This document shows positions 27,733 through 37,852 of a stretch of 64,000 bases of DNA, in pieces. The stretch spans positions 4,115 through 68,114 of the forward strand of contig JAEDFR010000002.1 of assembly GCA_016297945.1 (NCBI GenBank), read 5' to 3'. Under the pieces are notes generated by a model. That model was not told where the DNA came from, ran no database searches, and worked only from the letters and a program-made list of their open reading frames with translations. Position 1 is the stretch's first letter. Every line of letters begins with the position of its first letter. A program made the translations under genes and the position numbers. This stretch comes from Lachnospiraceae bacterium. GTDB taxonomy: Bacteria > Bacillota > Clostridia > Lachnospirales > Lachnospiraceae.

Positions 27733-28596
27733 TTATTCTTCATTCTTTGTTTTCTGCTTTAAATCCAATATAATTAATACTTCATCCATATGTTCAAAAT
27801 CTGCAGCCGGTGTTAAGGTGCCGGAATGTGTCAGGTTATTGGAATCTGATTCGATGGAAGTAATATATCCGATTAATAAGCCGGGAAGATACTTGTCACT
27901 GATATTGGAAGTGACAATCTTATCCCCTTCCTTAACTTTTTCGTCTGAATCAATTAACTTACTGAAACTGATTTTATTTTGATTCATAAGTTCCAGATTA
28001 CCGGATACAATCATATTATCGCCAGAAGCTAAAGTCATTCCGCTGACATTGCTGCTATCATCTATAATGGATGTAACTCGTGCCCAGTTTGTTCCAACCT
28101 CTGTTACAATACCAACCAGTCCACTTCCGGACATTACATTCATATCTACTTCTATGCCGTCATTCTTACCTTTATCGATCGTAAAAGAATGAAACCAGTT
28201 GCCGGAATTTTTGCCAATGACTTTTGCACCGACTTTTTGATATTCAGCATATTCCTGATCCAGTAAATACAGGGATCTTAAATTGTTTAATTCATATTTC
28301 TCCTGCGTTAAGTTATTATTTTCAATGGTTAGTTTATCGATTTGCTCCTGAAGTTCTTTGTTTTTCTGTAATAAATCCCGTATCTGGACCAATTCTTCCG
28401 AACGATCTGAAAGATAACCTCCTGCTTCCGATATTCCTTTTTGAAAAGGAATGGTAATGAATCCGGAAATCTCTGCAAGTGTTCCGGTAAATAAGTCCGT
28501 AGTAAAGGTAATTGCCATCAATAACACACAAAGCCCCGTTAAAATCAGAAGCAGATATTTACTTTGAAGCGTAAAATGATTCCGCCGTCTATTCAT
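27733..28596 (-). CDS. mreC: Rod shape-determining protein MreC
   Basis: MreC links MreB to the cell-wall synthases. The 287-residue protein has an N-terminal membrane segment (about 12-32), a coiled coil (about 65-105, LLQKNKELQEQIDKL) and the beta-rich MreC domain (GNWFHSFTIDKGKNDGIEVDM, GLVGIVTEVG). It starts in a TAATG overlap with mreB, after GGAGG. Confidence 0.95.
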   Translation of the reverse strand: MNRRRNHFTLQSKYLLLILTGLCVLLMAITFTTDLFTGTLAEISGFITIPFQKGISEAGGYLSDRSEELVQIRDLLQKNKELQEQIDKLTIENNNLTQEKYELNNLRSLYLLDQEYAEYQKVGAKVIGKNSGNWFHSFTIDKGKNDGIEVDMNVMSGSGLVGIVTEVGTNWARVTSIIDDSSNVSGMTLASGDNMIVSGNLELMNQNKISFSKLIDSDEKVKEGDKIVTSNISDKYLPGLLIGYITSIESDSNNLTHSGTLTPAADFEHMDEVLIILDLKQKTKNEE

Positions 28597-29612
28597 TATT
28601 TTCCTCCGTTTTGTGCATCATAAGTATATGCAACTGACTGGAATTTCGGTTCGTTGATGACTCTTGACAAACCACAAGCCACACTGCCAATCGGATCGTC
28701 AGCGAGGTTTACTTTTAATCCTGTTCCTTTAGCCATAAGCTCGTCCAAATGTGATAACTGACTGGATCCACCGGTAAGATAAATACCGCGCCTAAAAATG
28801 TCAGCACCAAGCTCCGGTGGCGTTTTTTCTAATATTACTTTTACCTGCTCAATAATAGTATTCATGTGCTCAAGTAAAGCATTTGTAACAAGCGTTGTAG
28901 GAATTTCGCGTTCTACAGGCAAGCCGGTAACAATATCTCTGCCATATACAACCGCATTGCTGTTTTCTTCTTCCAGAGATTTTAAAGATATTTTAACTTT
29001 TTCTGCGGTTTTTTGACCAATCAGAAGATTAAACTCCGTACGAACAGCATTACGGATTGCATCATCAAATTTTTGACCACCCAATTTTATCATTTTACTT
29101 AATACGATACCGCCTAAAGACAAGATGGAAATTTCAGTTGTATGAAAACCAATATCGACAACAAGCACACCCTGAGAATTTTTTACATCAATGTCCATAC
29201 CAAGACCATCTGCAATGGCTTTTTTTACAACCATAATATTTTTGGCTTTGATATTGGCATTTTTAATCAGGTCATGAAATGCCTTTTTTTCTACTTCTGT
29301 TACATCATGCGGAACTGCAATATAGTAATCAGCAGGTTTAATATTACCATCCGAAAGATCACTGATAAAACATTTTACCAGCGTCTGCATATTGTTGATA
29401 TCAGCAATCACACCGTTATTCAGAGGATAAGAAATCTGAATAAATTCCGGTGCTTTTTCATACATTTCAAAAGCAGGATCGCCATATGCAAATAAAATAT
29501 CTTTTCTTTCAATGGCAATCATATTTTTAGCGGTAAAAATGCCCTTATTTCCTTTTGCATAAATTTTAATATTGTTGGTACCTAAATCAATACCATAAGC
29601 ACAAGAAGCCAT
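28596..29612 (-). CDS. mreB: Rod shape-determining actin MreB (or paralogue)
   Basis: A bacterial actin that positions side-wall synthesis. The 338-residue protein has the actin fold motifs: YGIDLGTNNIKIY (phosphate 1), VLVVDIGFHTTEISILSLGG (phosphate 2) and IYLTGGSSQLSHLDELMAKGTGL (adenosine). The first motif has TNN rather than the usual TANT, so it could be an MreB paralogue, but position before mreC and mreD favours the elongasome actin. AAAGGAG precedes the ATG. Confidence 0.94.
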   Translation of the reverse strand: MASCAYGIDLGTNNIKIYAKGNKGIFTAKNMIAIERKDILFAYGDPAFEMYEKAPEFIQISYPLNNGVIADINNMQTLVKCFISDLSDGNIKPADYYIAVPHDVTEVEKKAFHDLIKNANIKAKNIMVVKKAIADGLGMDIDVKNSQGVLVVDIGFHTTEISILSLGGIVLSKMIKLGGQKFDDAIRNAVRTEFNLLIGQKTAEKVKISLKSLEEENSNAVVYGRDIVTGLPVEREIPTTLVTNALLEHMNTIIEQVKVILEKTPPELGADIFRRGIYLTGGSSQLSHLDELMAKGTGLKVNLADDPIGSVACGLSRVINEPKFQSVAYTYDAQNGGK

Positions 29613-29640
29613 ATTCCCGTACTCCTTTCTCCGGTAAAAA

Positions 29641-30330
29641 TCATGTAATTAAATTATTTTCCTTAAAACTATAGTAACAATTATCTCCGATAATGATATG
29701 ATCTAATAACGGTATATCCATCAATTTGGATGCCTGAAAAATGCGCTCTGTCACTTCTATGTCGGCACTGCTTGGAGATGCATTTCCACTGGGATGATTA
29801 TGCAGTAAAACCAGATAAACCGCTTTGGCATTTAATGCTTCCATAAATATTTCACGACTGGATACAATGGATACATTAACACTACCAATGCTGATAATAA
29901 CTTCTCGAATCAGCTTCATGGAACCATCCAAAAATATACAAAGACAATTCTCTTTTTCTTCATGTCTCAAGCTTTCCATATAATAAGTTGCAAATTCCTG
30001 TGGCGAATGAAAAGAAATTTTGTGATTGTAATTGCTCATAACAATACGTCTGGATAATTCTGCGATGCATTTAAGTTTAATCGCTTTTACTTCTCCGATT
30101 CCGTTAACCTGCATAATATCCTTTAGGGATAAATGATACAAACCGGACAGACCATAGGGACCGGCTAATTCTAGAACTTCTTTTGCCAAAGTAATGGCAT
30201 CGGCTCCCTTTCGTCCGGTTCTTAGAATAACTGCTAATAATTCTGCATCAGACAAGGCCTGTGCACCGGCATATAAAAATCGGTCATAAGGCCTTTCGGA
30301 AAATTTTTCAATGCTATTATTTTGTTTCAT
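29641..30330 (-). CDS. radC: RadC family JAMM-domain protein
   Basis: RadC proteins carry a helix-hairpin-helix (about residues 45-75, INGIGEVKAIKLKC-like VNGIGEVKA) and a JAMM/MPN+ metal site (HNHPSGNASPSSADIEVT). Their biochemical role is unclear despite the name. The ATG at 30330 (MKQNNSIEK) has GAGGA six bases upstream; an in-frame start at 30366 is rejected. In Clostridia radC sits just before mreB, as here. Confidence 0.94.
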   Translation of the reverse strand: MKQNNSIEKFSERPYDRFLYAGAQALSDAELLAVILRTGRKGADAITLAKEVLELAGPYGLSGLYHLSLKDIMQVNGIGEVKAIKLKCIAELSRRIVMSNYNHKISFHSPQEFATYYMESLRHEEKENCLCIFLDGSMKLIREVIISIGSVNVSIVSSREIFMEALNAKAVYLVLLHNHPSGNASPSSADIEVTERIFQASKLMDIPLLDHIIIGDNCYYSFKENNLIT

Positions 30331-30369
30331 AAAAATCCTCACGCATATCTCTCCGCGCAAAGACACATC

Positions 30370-30609
30370 CTAAATGAAGCGATAGATGATAATCGCAATC
30401 ATAACACCAATAATGCTCCCAATAGTAATATTAATGGTTAAACCAAACGTTAAAACCATAATCCCCAAATCTAAAACCACGGGAGAAGTCAAACCAAACG
30501 TCTGACCAAAATTTAAGAAGGTATTCGGAAAAAGATGGCCGATAAAACCACCGATGACAATGCCTGCAAGAATTAACAAAAAGCAGGCCCAACTGTTTTT
30601 GTTTTTCAT
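30370..30609 (-). CDS. DUF4321 small membrane protein
   Basis: A 79-residue protein with two membrane segments (about 7-27 and 48-76) separated by PNTFLNFGQTFGLTSPVVLDLG. This pattern and the place before radC-mreB match DUF4321, a clostridial family without known function. AGGAGG lies before the ATG. It is the first gene of the collinear run down to sepF, which suggests a minor role in envelope or shape. Confidence 0.8.
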   Translation of the reverse strand: MKNKNSWACFLLILAGIVIGGFIGHLFPNTFLNFGQTFGLTSPVVLDLGIMVLTFGLTINITIGSIIGVMIAIIIYRFI

Positions 30610-30768
30610 AAAACCTCCTGTTTCTTTTGTACATATTTTGCACTTTAAAAAACTTTTTGTAATAAAATCAGTAAAAACTATATCTTGTGTTTTTACTATT
30701 GTATCTTACCACATAAGCAAAATAGTGTATACTTCTTTTCATGTTTTTTTTTCGACTCTCAGATTAGA

Positions 30769-32052
30769 TTAAAGTCGAATAACCTTGGAATTTTTCAGTT
30801 CCTGAACAGCTTTCAGAATACCGAATTTTGCATGTGGAAATGTCAGTCCACCTTGAAAATATACGGCATATGGTGGTTTAATTGGACCATCTGCAGATAA
30901 TTCAATGGAACTTCCCGATACAAATGCACCGGCAGCCATAATAACCTGACTGTCATATCCCGGCATATCCCATGGCTCGGGAACTACAAAACTGTCAACC
31001 GGTGCAGCAGCCTGTATGCCTTTACAAAATGCGACAACACCTTCTTTGGAACCGAACGTAACAGCCTGAATAATATCGTGTCGTGATTCTTTTCCGTCAG
31101 GAATGACAGAAAAACCAAAATGTTCCATCATATTGGCTGCAAAAACAGCACCTTTAAGTGCACTGCTTACAACCGTCGGAGCAAGAAAAAGCCCTTGGAA
31201 AAAGGAAGGTAATACACCTAAAGATGCACCGACTTCTTTGCCCAATCCGGGAGAAGTAAGACGATATGCTGCATTTTCAATACATTCTTTTTTTCCGGCT
31301 ATATAACCTCCAATCGGTGCCAAGCCGCCTCCGGGATTTTTTATCAGGGAACCTACAACCATGTCAGCCCCGACATCACCGGGCTCTATGGTTTCCACGA
31401 ATTCACCATAACAATTATCCACCATGCAGATAATGTCCGGACGGATGTCTTTGATAAATGCAATCAATTGGCCGATTCGCTCAACTGACAATGTTTTTCT
31501 TGGCTCATATCCTTTGGAACGCTGGATAGTAACAAGCTTCGTCTTTTCGTTTATGGAAGCTTTGATTTTGTCATAATCAAAGGAACCGTCACTTAATAAA
31601 TCTACTTGGGAATACGTAATTCCATACTCTGCCAGACTTCCTTTTGACGGACGGATACCAATGACTTCTTCCAATGTGTCATAAGGCTTTCCGACCGGAG
31701 AAAGAACTTCATCTCCGGGTCTTAAATTGGACATAAGGGCTAAAGCCAGTGCATGTGTACCGCATGTAATCTGTGGTCGCACCAGTGCAGCCTCTGTGTG
31801 AAATACATTGGCGTATACTTCTTCTAAAGTATCTCGTCCAATGTCATTATAACCATATCCGGTCGTTCCGTATAAACAGGCTTCAGATACCTTTGCTTTC
31901 TGCATGGCCTGAAGAACTTTTAACTGATTGTACTCAGCTATTTTGTCAATGGAATCGAAGCGCTCTTTCAAATTACTGCAGATCGTTTCACCCAACCGAT
32001 AAACATCTTCATCAATTCCAAGATTTTTATATATTTCTTTTGTTTCTGACAT
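30769..32052 (-). CDS. Methionine gamma-lyase-like PLP enzyme (YnbB family)
   Basis: A 427-residue fold-type I PLP enzyme of the YnbB / aluminium-resistance family (PF06838), related to cystathionine and methionine gamma-lyases. The PLP lysine lies in VGSLIKNPGGGLAPIGGYIAG, and MVDNCYGEFVE carries the cofactor aspartate. The true substrate is not known. In Firmicutes this gene is regularly near miaA, which is the next gene upstream here. Its ATG has only a weak ribosome binding site. The 158-base spacer to miaA probably holds its promoter but none is clear. Confidence 0.9.
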   Translation of the reverse strand: MSETKEIYKNLGIDEDVYRLGETICSNLKERFDSIDKIAEYNQLKVLQAMQKAKVSEACLYGTTGYGYNDIGRDTLEEVYANVFHTEAALVRPQITCGTHALALALMSNLRPGDEVLSPVGKPYDTLEEVIGIRPSKGSLAEYGITYSQVDLLSDGSFDYDKIKASINEKTKLVTIQRSKGYEPRKTLSVERIGQLIAFIKDIRPDIICMVDNCYGEFVETIEPGDVGADMVVGSLIKNPGGGLAPIGGYIAGKKECIENAAYRLTSPGLGKEVGASLGVLPSFFQGLFLAPTVVSSALKGAVFAANMMEHFGFSVIPDGKESRHDIIQAVTFGSKEGVVAFCKGIQAAAPVDSFVVPEPWDMPGYDSQVIMAAGAFVSGSSIELSADGPIKPPYAVYFQGGLTFPHAKFGILKAVQELKNSKVIRL

Positions 32053-32211
32053 ATGATTTATTCTCTTTTCTGTTATTAATGTCTGCTATTTCTTTCTGAT
32101 AATTCATTCTAATAATTATAATTTACTTGACAGACTTAATGTTGGCTGATTATATAGTAATCTTTATAAAAATTAGCATAAAAATGATTAACTGCGATTT
32201 CTTGCATCATG

Positions 32212-33141
32212 TTATTTATTGATAATAGATAGCATATAATCCAAAATTGCCTGATTGTCATACAAAAATTCCGGTTTTTCTATCATGATGACATCTTTTT
32301 CACGTCGAAACCAGGTGAGTTGGCGTTTGGCAAAATGCCTTGTATCTCTTTTGATTAAATAAATGGCGCGGTCTAAATCCGTTTTTTCATCCAGATAATC
32401 CAGAATCTCTTTATATCCAAGCCCCTGCATGGATACATTTTCACGTTTTAACCCCATGTCTTTTAATTGTTTTACTTCTTCTACCAGACCATTTTGCATC
32501 ATCTGGTCGACACGTAAATCAATGTTATGATACAAGCGGCTTCGTTCATCATTTAAAACAAAATAGGAAAAGTCATAAGGAGATTTTTTTTGCCTTTCTT
32601 CCATATTGTGCTCTGAAATCTTCTGACCCGTTAAATGATGATATTCCAAAGCTCGTATTATGCGTTTTACATTATTGGGATGAATGGTTTCGGCTGATTT
32701 TTCATCAACCTGTTTTAACATATCATGGAGATAAAATACTCCTTTTTGTGTTGCAATTTCTTCTAACTGAGCACGATAGCTTTCATCAGCATTGTTTTTT
32801 GTAAAATCAATATCATATAAAACAGACTGAATGTAGAATCCGGTGCCCCCGACTAAAATGGGAATATGTCCATTTGCATAGATACTTTTTATTGCCTCTT
32901 TTGCGTATTTTTGAAACAAAAACACATTAAAATCTTCACGAGGATCCAAAATATCAATTAAATGATGGGGAATTCCGTCCATCTCATCCGGTCTGATTTT
33001 CGCAGAACCGATATCCATATGCCTATATACCTGCATGGAATCCGCACTGATTATTTCACCGCCTATTTCTTTTGCCAAGGCAATGGATAGGGCTGTTTTT
33101 CCAACTGCAGTCGGTCCTGTTAATATAATAAGATTATTCAT
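32212..33141 (-). CDS. miaA: tRNA dimethylallyltransferase
   Basis: MiaA adds a dimethylallyl group to A37 of tRNAs reading UNN codons. The P-loop GPTAVGKT is at residues 8-15, followed by SADSMQVYRHMDIGSAK and GGTGFYIQSVLYD. At 309 residues it is normal. The product is the substrate of MiaB, encoded 5 kb upstream in the same direction, with mutL and mutS between. Confidence 0.97.
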   Translation of the reverse strand: MNNLIILTGPTAVGKTALSIALAKEIGGEIISADSMQVYRHMDIGSAKIRPDEMDGIPHHLIDILDPREDFNVFLFQKYAKEAIKSIYANGHIPILVGGTGFYIQSVLYDIDFTKNNADESYRAQLEEIATQKGVFYLHDMLKQVDEKSAETIHPNNVKRIIRALEYHHLTGQKISEHNMEERQKKSPYDFSYFVLNDERSRLYHNIDLRVDQMMQNGLVEEVKQLKDMGLKRENVSMQGLGYKEILDYLDEKTDLDRAIYLIKRDTRHFAKRQLTWFRREKDVIMIEKPEFLYDNQAILDYMLSIINK

Positions 33142-33224
33142 ATCACTTTCCCTTTTATAAATAGTATCGATGGCTAAAGATGTTTTGCCACCATGATACC
33201 ATGAATGTATCTGTTTTTATGGCA

Positions 33225-35123
33225 TCATACGATTCTTTTAAACTTCTTTTCCAACTCCTGCCTGCTCATGGAAAACATAGTGGGTCTTCCGTGCGGACAA
33301 TGATAAGGGTTATCCAATGCAAACAACTGTTTTAATAATGCTTTTGCTTCTTCATAAGACATTTGCTGATTTCCTTTTACCGATGCCTTACAAGACATGG
33401 AAGCAATTTTTAACAATATAACATCTGGTGTTCCGCGAACCGGTGTGTCAATCAATTCATCCAACACAATTAAAAATAAATCTTTTGCATTGTTTCCGTA
33501 TAAATCCATTGGGATGCCTCTGATAGACAGTTCATCTCCACCGAATGGTTCAATCTCAAATCCCAGTTCGGAAAAATAAGATTGATAGTTTTGATATGCA
33601 TTCATCTCAAGAGAACTGGGAGAAACAATGATTGGCGGCATCAATAATTGTGTTGTATTCTTCTTTTGCCTGAGATTGTCTACAAAGAGTTCATAATTAA
33701 CCTTTTCATGTGCGGCATGCTGATCAACAAAGTATATGGAATCTTCAAATTCAACAATCCAATAAGTGTCAAAAACCTGACCGATAATCTTTAAACCGGT
33801 TAGCCGGTTGTTATTGTCCTCTTCTAAAGCCGTTGAAAAAAGCTCCATCTGCTCGACTTTTTTTATAATTGGTTTCGAATCCTGTTTAATGATATTATCT
33901 CCGGTTTTATAAGGTTTTGAAAGAAAGGTCTGACTTTGTTTTGCATTCCCCAGTATTTTGTTCATCTGATAATCCGCTGTTTCACGAACCAGATTCGTCG
34001 GTTGCATTTCCTTTTGAATACGTTTTTCTTCAAAAGGCTCCGGGGCACGTTCCTTTTCTTTTTGAGAAGTGGAATTTTTATCTTTTTCGCTATCTTTGGA
34101 AAGATTCTCCTCCTGATATTCACGAATTAAAATCGTCTCATTTAAAGCGTTTTTCACAGCTTCTTTTACAAATTCGCAAAATGGAACCGGATCCATAATC
34201 CGGATTTCCATTTTGGTTGGATGTACATTGACATCAATATCTTCTCCGTTCACAGTAAAATGAAGAATGGCAAAAGGATATTTATGCTGCATCAAAAAGG
34301 TCTTATATCCTTCTTCGACTGCCGCCGAGATAATTTTACTTTTAATATATCTTCCGTTTACAAAGAAAGTCTCATAATTGCGGTTTGCTCTTCCCAGTAT
34401 GGTTTTTCCGATAAATCCCTGTATTTGAATTCCGTTTTGACAGGCTTGTACCGGAATAATATGATTGGCAACATCTTTTCCGTATATCCGGTATATCACA
34501 TCTGACAGATTTCCGTTTCCGGATGTAAAAAAGCGGGTTTGTCCATTCTGAATAAAGGAAATTGCAACTTCAGGATGTGATAAAGCAATATGCTGCATCA
34601 ATTCAAAAACATAGGAACCTTCTGTTGATGATGTATGTAAAAACTTCTTGCGGACAGGTGTATTGTAAAACAGATTTCGAACTAAAATTGTGGTTCCGTC
34701 CGGAGCACCGATTTCTTCTATGTCTTCCAGGATGCCACCGTTACAACACACTTTCAATCCAAGAAAATCTTCACTTCTTTTCGTAATCATTTCTACCTGA
34801 GAAACAGCACTGATACTCGATAAAGCTTCACCACGAAATCCCAGACTGGAAATGGCATTTAAATCATCTGCATTGGTAATTTTACTGGTTGCATGGCGCA
34901 TAAAAGCAGGTGCCAAATCTTCTTTTGCAATTCCGCATCCGTTATCCGTCACACGAATAAGGGATATACCGCCCTCTTTTATTTCAACGGCAATTTTATC
35001 TGCCCCGGCATCAATGGCATTTTCCACCAGTTCTTTTACAACACTTGCAGGTTTTTCCACAACTTCTCCGGCTGCTATTTTATCAATTGTTTCACTGTCC
35101 AGTACATGAATAATTCCGGCCAT
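33225..35123 (-). CDS. mutL: DNA mismatch repair protein MutL
   Basis: MutL couples mismatch recognition to strand cutting. The N-terminal GHKL ATPase has IAAGEVVEKPASVVKELVENAIDAG, ITDNGCGI-type VTDNGCGIAKED and GFRGEALSSI. The C-terminal endonuclease motif DQHAAHEKVNYE is present, as in species without MutH. Length 632. AAGGAGA precedes the ATG, nine bases after mutS. Confidence 0.97.
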   Translation of the reverse strand: MAGIIHVLDSETIDKIAAGEVVEKPASVVKELVENAIDAGADKIAVEIKEGGISLIRVTDNGCGIAKEDLAPAFMRHATSKITNADDLNAISSLGFRGEALSSISAVSQVEMITKRSEDFLGLKVCCNGGILEDIEEIGAPDGTTILVRNLFYNTPVRKKFLHTSSTEGSYVFELMQHIALSHPEVAISFIQNGQTRFFTSGNGNLSDVIYRIYGKDVANHIIPVQACQNGIQIQGFIGKTILGRANRNYETFFVNGRYIKSKIISAAVEEGYKTFLMQHKYPFAILHFTVNGEDIDVNVHPTKMEIRIMDPVPFCEFVKEAVKNALNETILIREYQEENLSKDSEKDKNSTSQKEKERAPEPFEEKRIQKEMQPTNLVRETADYQMNKILGNAKQSQTFLSKPYKTGDNIIKQDSKPIIKKVEQMELFSTALEEDNNNRLTGLKIIGQVFDTYWIVEFEDSIYFVDQHAAHEKVNYELFVDNLRQKKNTTQLLMPPIIVSPSSLEMNAYQNYQSYFSELGFEIEPFGGDELSIRGIPMDLYGNNAKDLFLIVLDELIDTPVRGTPDVILLKIASMSCKASVKGNQQMSYEEAKALLKQLFALDNPYHCPHGRPTMFSMSRQELEKKFKRIV

Positions 35124-35132
35124 TTTATCTCC

Positions 35133-37784
35133 TTACATATGCCAACGGTTTTTACGCAAATTCTGTAATCGGTACAAGGTATTTAATGCATCCAAGGGGG
35201 TTAAATTGGAAATGTCCAGTTCATCCAGCTCTTTTAAAATATCCTCATCCTTTACAGTATCAAAAAGAGAAATTTGATCTAAGTCAACCTGATCATAGTG
35301 TTTTACTTTTTTAGGCTCACTTTTTGCATCAACTGCAATATTCTGAACACGTTCGGTAATATCATTGTCCATCAATTGTTCTACAATAATTTTAGCACGG
35401 TCGATTACCATATCCGGAACGCCTGCCAGTTTTGCCACCTGAATACCGTAGCTTTTATCAGCCCCACCCTTTAAGATTTTTCTGAGAAAGACAATGTCGT
35501 CACCTTGTTCTTTTACTGCAATATAATAATTATTGACATTGTTCATCTTGCCTTCTAATTCAGTCAGTTCATGATAATGTGTTGCGAATAAGGTTTTGGC
35601 TCCAAGCAGTTTTTTGTTGCTGATATGTTCAATTACCGCCCATGCAATGGCAAGTCCGTCAAAGGTGGAAGTTCCTCTTCCTATTTCATCTAAAATCAAA
35701 AGACTGTCTGAGGTGGCATTGCGTAAAATATTAGCAACTTCATTCATTTCAACCATAAAGGTGGACTGTCCACTTGCTAAATCATCCGAGGCTCCGACGC
35801 GTGTAAAAATACGATCGACAAGACCAATATCTGCCTGATCAGCCGGAACAAAGCTGCCAATCTGAGCCATCAAAACGATTAACGCCGTCTGTCTCATATA
35901 AGTGGATTTACCGGCCATATTAGGTCCGGTTATAATGGAAATCAGATTTTTATTGTTATCCAGATAAGTATCATTGGATACAAACATATCATGTTCAATC
36001 ATCTTTTCCACAACCGGATGTCTACCGTTTTTAATCTTTATCGTTCCCTTGATATTTAACTTCGGTCTCACATAATGATTCCGTTCGGCGACATAGGATA
36101 ATGATGTAAAAACATCCAGTGCGGCAACGGCTTTTGCTGTTTTTTGTATGCGGTCCATGTTGTCGGCAATATGCTCTCTGATTTCACAGAACAAGTCATA
36201 TTCAATACCACAAAGCTTATCCTCAGCGTTTAAAATGGTGTCTTCCAGTTCTTTTAATTTCGGCATCATATAACGCTCGCCACCGGTTAAAGTCTGTTTT
36301 CGAATCCAGTCATCCGGGACCAGTTCTTTGTAGGAATTGGTTACTTCAAAATAGTAACCGAACACTTTATTGTATCCGATTTTTAAATTTTTTATTCCGG
36401 TTCTCTCTTTTTCCTGCAATTCCAATTCTGCCAGCCAGTTTTTACCCTCAGTTTTCGCATTTCGGAAATGATCTACGTCTTCATGAAAACCGGTTTTGAT
36501 GATGCCACCCTCTCTTATGGAGATTGGAGGTTCCTCCTCAATTGCCTGTTCTATCAGACTGCAGATATCTTCCAACGGATCAATATCATCATAGATATTA
36601 TGCAACAAAGTGCTGTCTTTAAAATCGTCTAAAACCGTACGAATAGAAGGTAACATTTCCAAAGATTTTGAAAAAGCGATTAAATCCCTCGGGTTTGCTG
36701 ATTTATAGCTGACTTTTCCAAGTAAACGCTCTAAATCATAGATGGGATTTAAATATTCTCTGATTTCTTCCCGGCCGATGGCATTCATACAAAAGGCATC
36801 TACGGCATCTAATCGTTTTGCAATCTCCTCTTTATCAATTAAAGGTTGTTCTATGTAACTTCTTAAGGTACGGGCTCCCATAGCTGTTTTTGTTTTGTCT
36901 AAAATCCATAACAGAGAACCCCGTTTTTGTTTTTCGCGTAACGTTTCACACAATTCCAGATTTCTTCTTGTCGAACTGTCCAATAACATATATTTACTGG
37001 TAATATAAGGACTGATATGAGTAATATGACTTAAGGTTGTTTTTTGTGTTTCAAAAAGATAATTTAATATTGCACCCGCAGCAATCATGCCCATAGGAAA
37101 TGAATCCAAGCCTAAAGAGGTCATGGTCTGTACATGGAAATGTTTTTTTATCCGGTTTTGACAGGTTTCGTCATCAAAATACCAGGAATCAAGCTGATAT
37201 ACCGTAATTCCCAGTCTGGCACGTAAATCTTCCAAATCAAAACCGCTTACCATAAATGCATCATTACAAATGATTTCCGCAGGAGAAAATTTGATAATCT
37301 CATCAAATAAATTTTTAGAATCTTCAACCTGCGTTGCAAAAAAGTCACCGGTTGTGACATCAATCACAGAAACGCCTATTCTATCCGAATATGCGATACA
37401 CATCAGATAATTATTCTTGGTTTCTTCCAGTGACTGCATATTCAGATTGGTACCCGGTGTAACAATCCTGACAACTTCACGTTTTACAATGCCTTTTGCA
37501 AGCTTGGGGTCTTCTACCTGTTCGCAGATAGCAACCTTATAGCCTTTACTGACCAATTTGGTCAAATATCCGTCGACTGCATGGTAAGGAATTCCGCACA
37601 TCGGTGCCCGTTCTTCCAGTCCGCAACTTTTGCCTGTCAAGGTTATTTCCAGTGCTTTGGATGCCTTTAATGCATCATCAAAAAACATTTCATAAAAATC
37701 ACCGAGACGATAAAATAAAATGCAATCTTCGTATTGCTTTTTTGTCTCCATATATTGTTGCATCATTGGCGTAAGATCTGCCAT
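35133..37784 (-). CDS. mutS: DNA mismatch repair protein MutS
   Basis: MutS binds mismatches. The N-terminal clamp motif is CILFYRLGDFYEMFFDDA, with F and E for mismatch contact. Walker A is TGPNMAGKSTYMRQ and Walker B region LILDEIGRGTSTFDG. The ATG at 37784 (MADLTPMMQQY) has AGGA at good distance and matches family starts; ATG 37799 and TTG 37823 lie upstream in frame but are less likely. Product about 883 residues. Confidence 0.96.
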   Translation of the reverse strand: MADLTPMMQQYMETKKQYEDCILFYRLGDFYEMFFDDALKASKALEITLTGKSCGLEERAPMCGIPYHAVDGYLTKLVSKGYKVAICEQVEDPKLAKGIVKREVVRIVTPGTNLNMQSLEETKNNYLMCIAYSDRIGVSVIDVTTGDFFATQVEDSKNLFDEIIKFSPAEIICNDAFMVSGFDLEDLRARLGITVYQLDSWYFDDETCQNRIKKHFHVQTMTSLGLDSFPMGMIAAGAILNYLFETQKTTLSHITHISPYITSKYMLLDSSTRRNLELCETLREKQKRGSLLWILDKTKTAMGARTLRSYIEQPLIDKEEIAKRLDAVDAFCMNAIGREEIREYLNPIYDLERLLGKVSYKSANPRDLIAFSKSLEMLPSIRTVLDDFKDSTLLHNIYDDIDPLEDICSLIEQAIEEEPPISIREGGIIKTGFHEDVDHFRNAKTEGKNWLAELELQEKERTGIKNLKIGYNKVFGYYFEVTNSYKELVPDDWIRKQTLTGGERYMMPKLKELEDTILNAEDKLCGIEYDLFCEIREHIADNMDRIQKTAKAVAALDVFTSLSYVAERNHYVRPKLNIKGTIKIKNGRHPVVEKMIEHDMFVSNDTYLDNNKNLISIITGPNMAGKSTYMRQTALIVLMAQIGSFVPADQADIGLVDRIFTRVGASDDLASGQSTFMVEMNEVANILRNATSDSLLILDEIGRGTSTFDGLAIAWAVIEHISNKKLLGAKTLFATHYHELTELEGKMNNVNNYYIAVKEQGDDIVFLRKILKGGADKSYGIQVAKLAGVPDMVIDRAKIIVEQLMDNDITERVQNIAVDAKSEPKKVKHYDQVDLDQISLFDTVKDEDILKELDELDISNLTPLDALNTLYRLQNLRKNRWHM

Positions 37785-37852
37785 TTTTATATCCTGCATG
37801 CTGTACTTCTCTCTTCTTGACAAAACTATGGTACAAATGAATGACTCTCACA

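Noticed and set aside
30749..30781. TTCGACT...AGTCGAA repeat at the end of the YnbB-family gene
   Set aside because: The T run is on the wrong side for a minus-strand terminator and the right arm lies inside the coding sequence; probably chance.
32128..32160. Plus-strand TTGACA with TATATA 17-18 bases on
   Set aside because: Both neighbours (miaA and the YnbB-family gene) are on the minus strand and no plus-strand product or RNA is evident.
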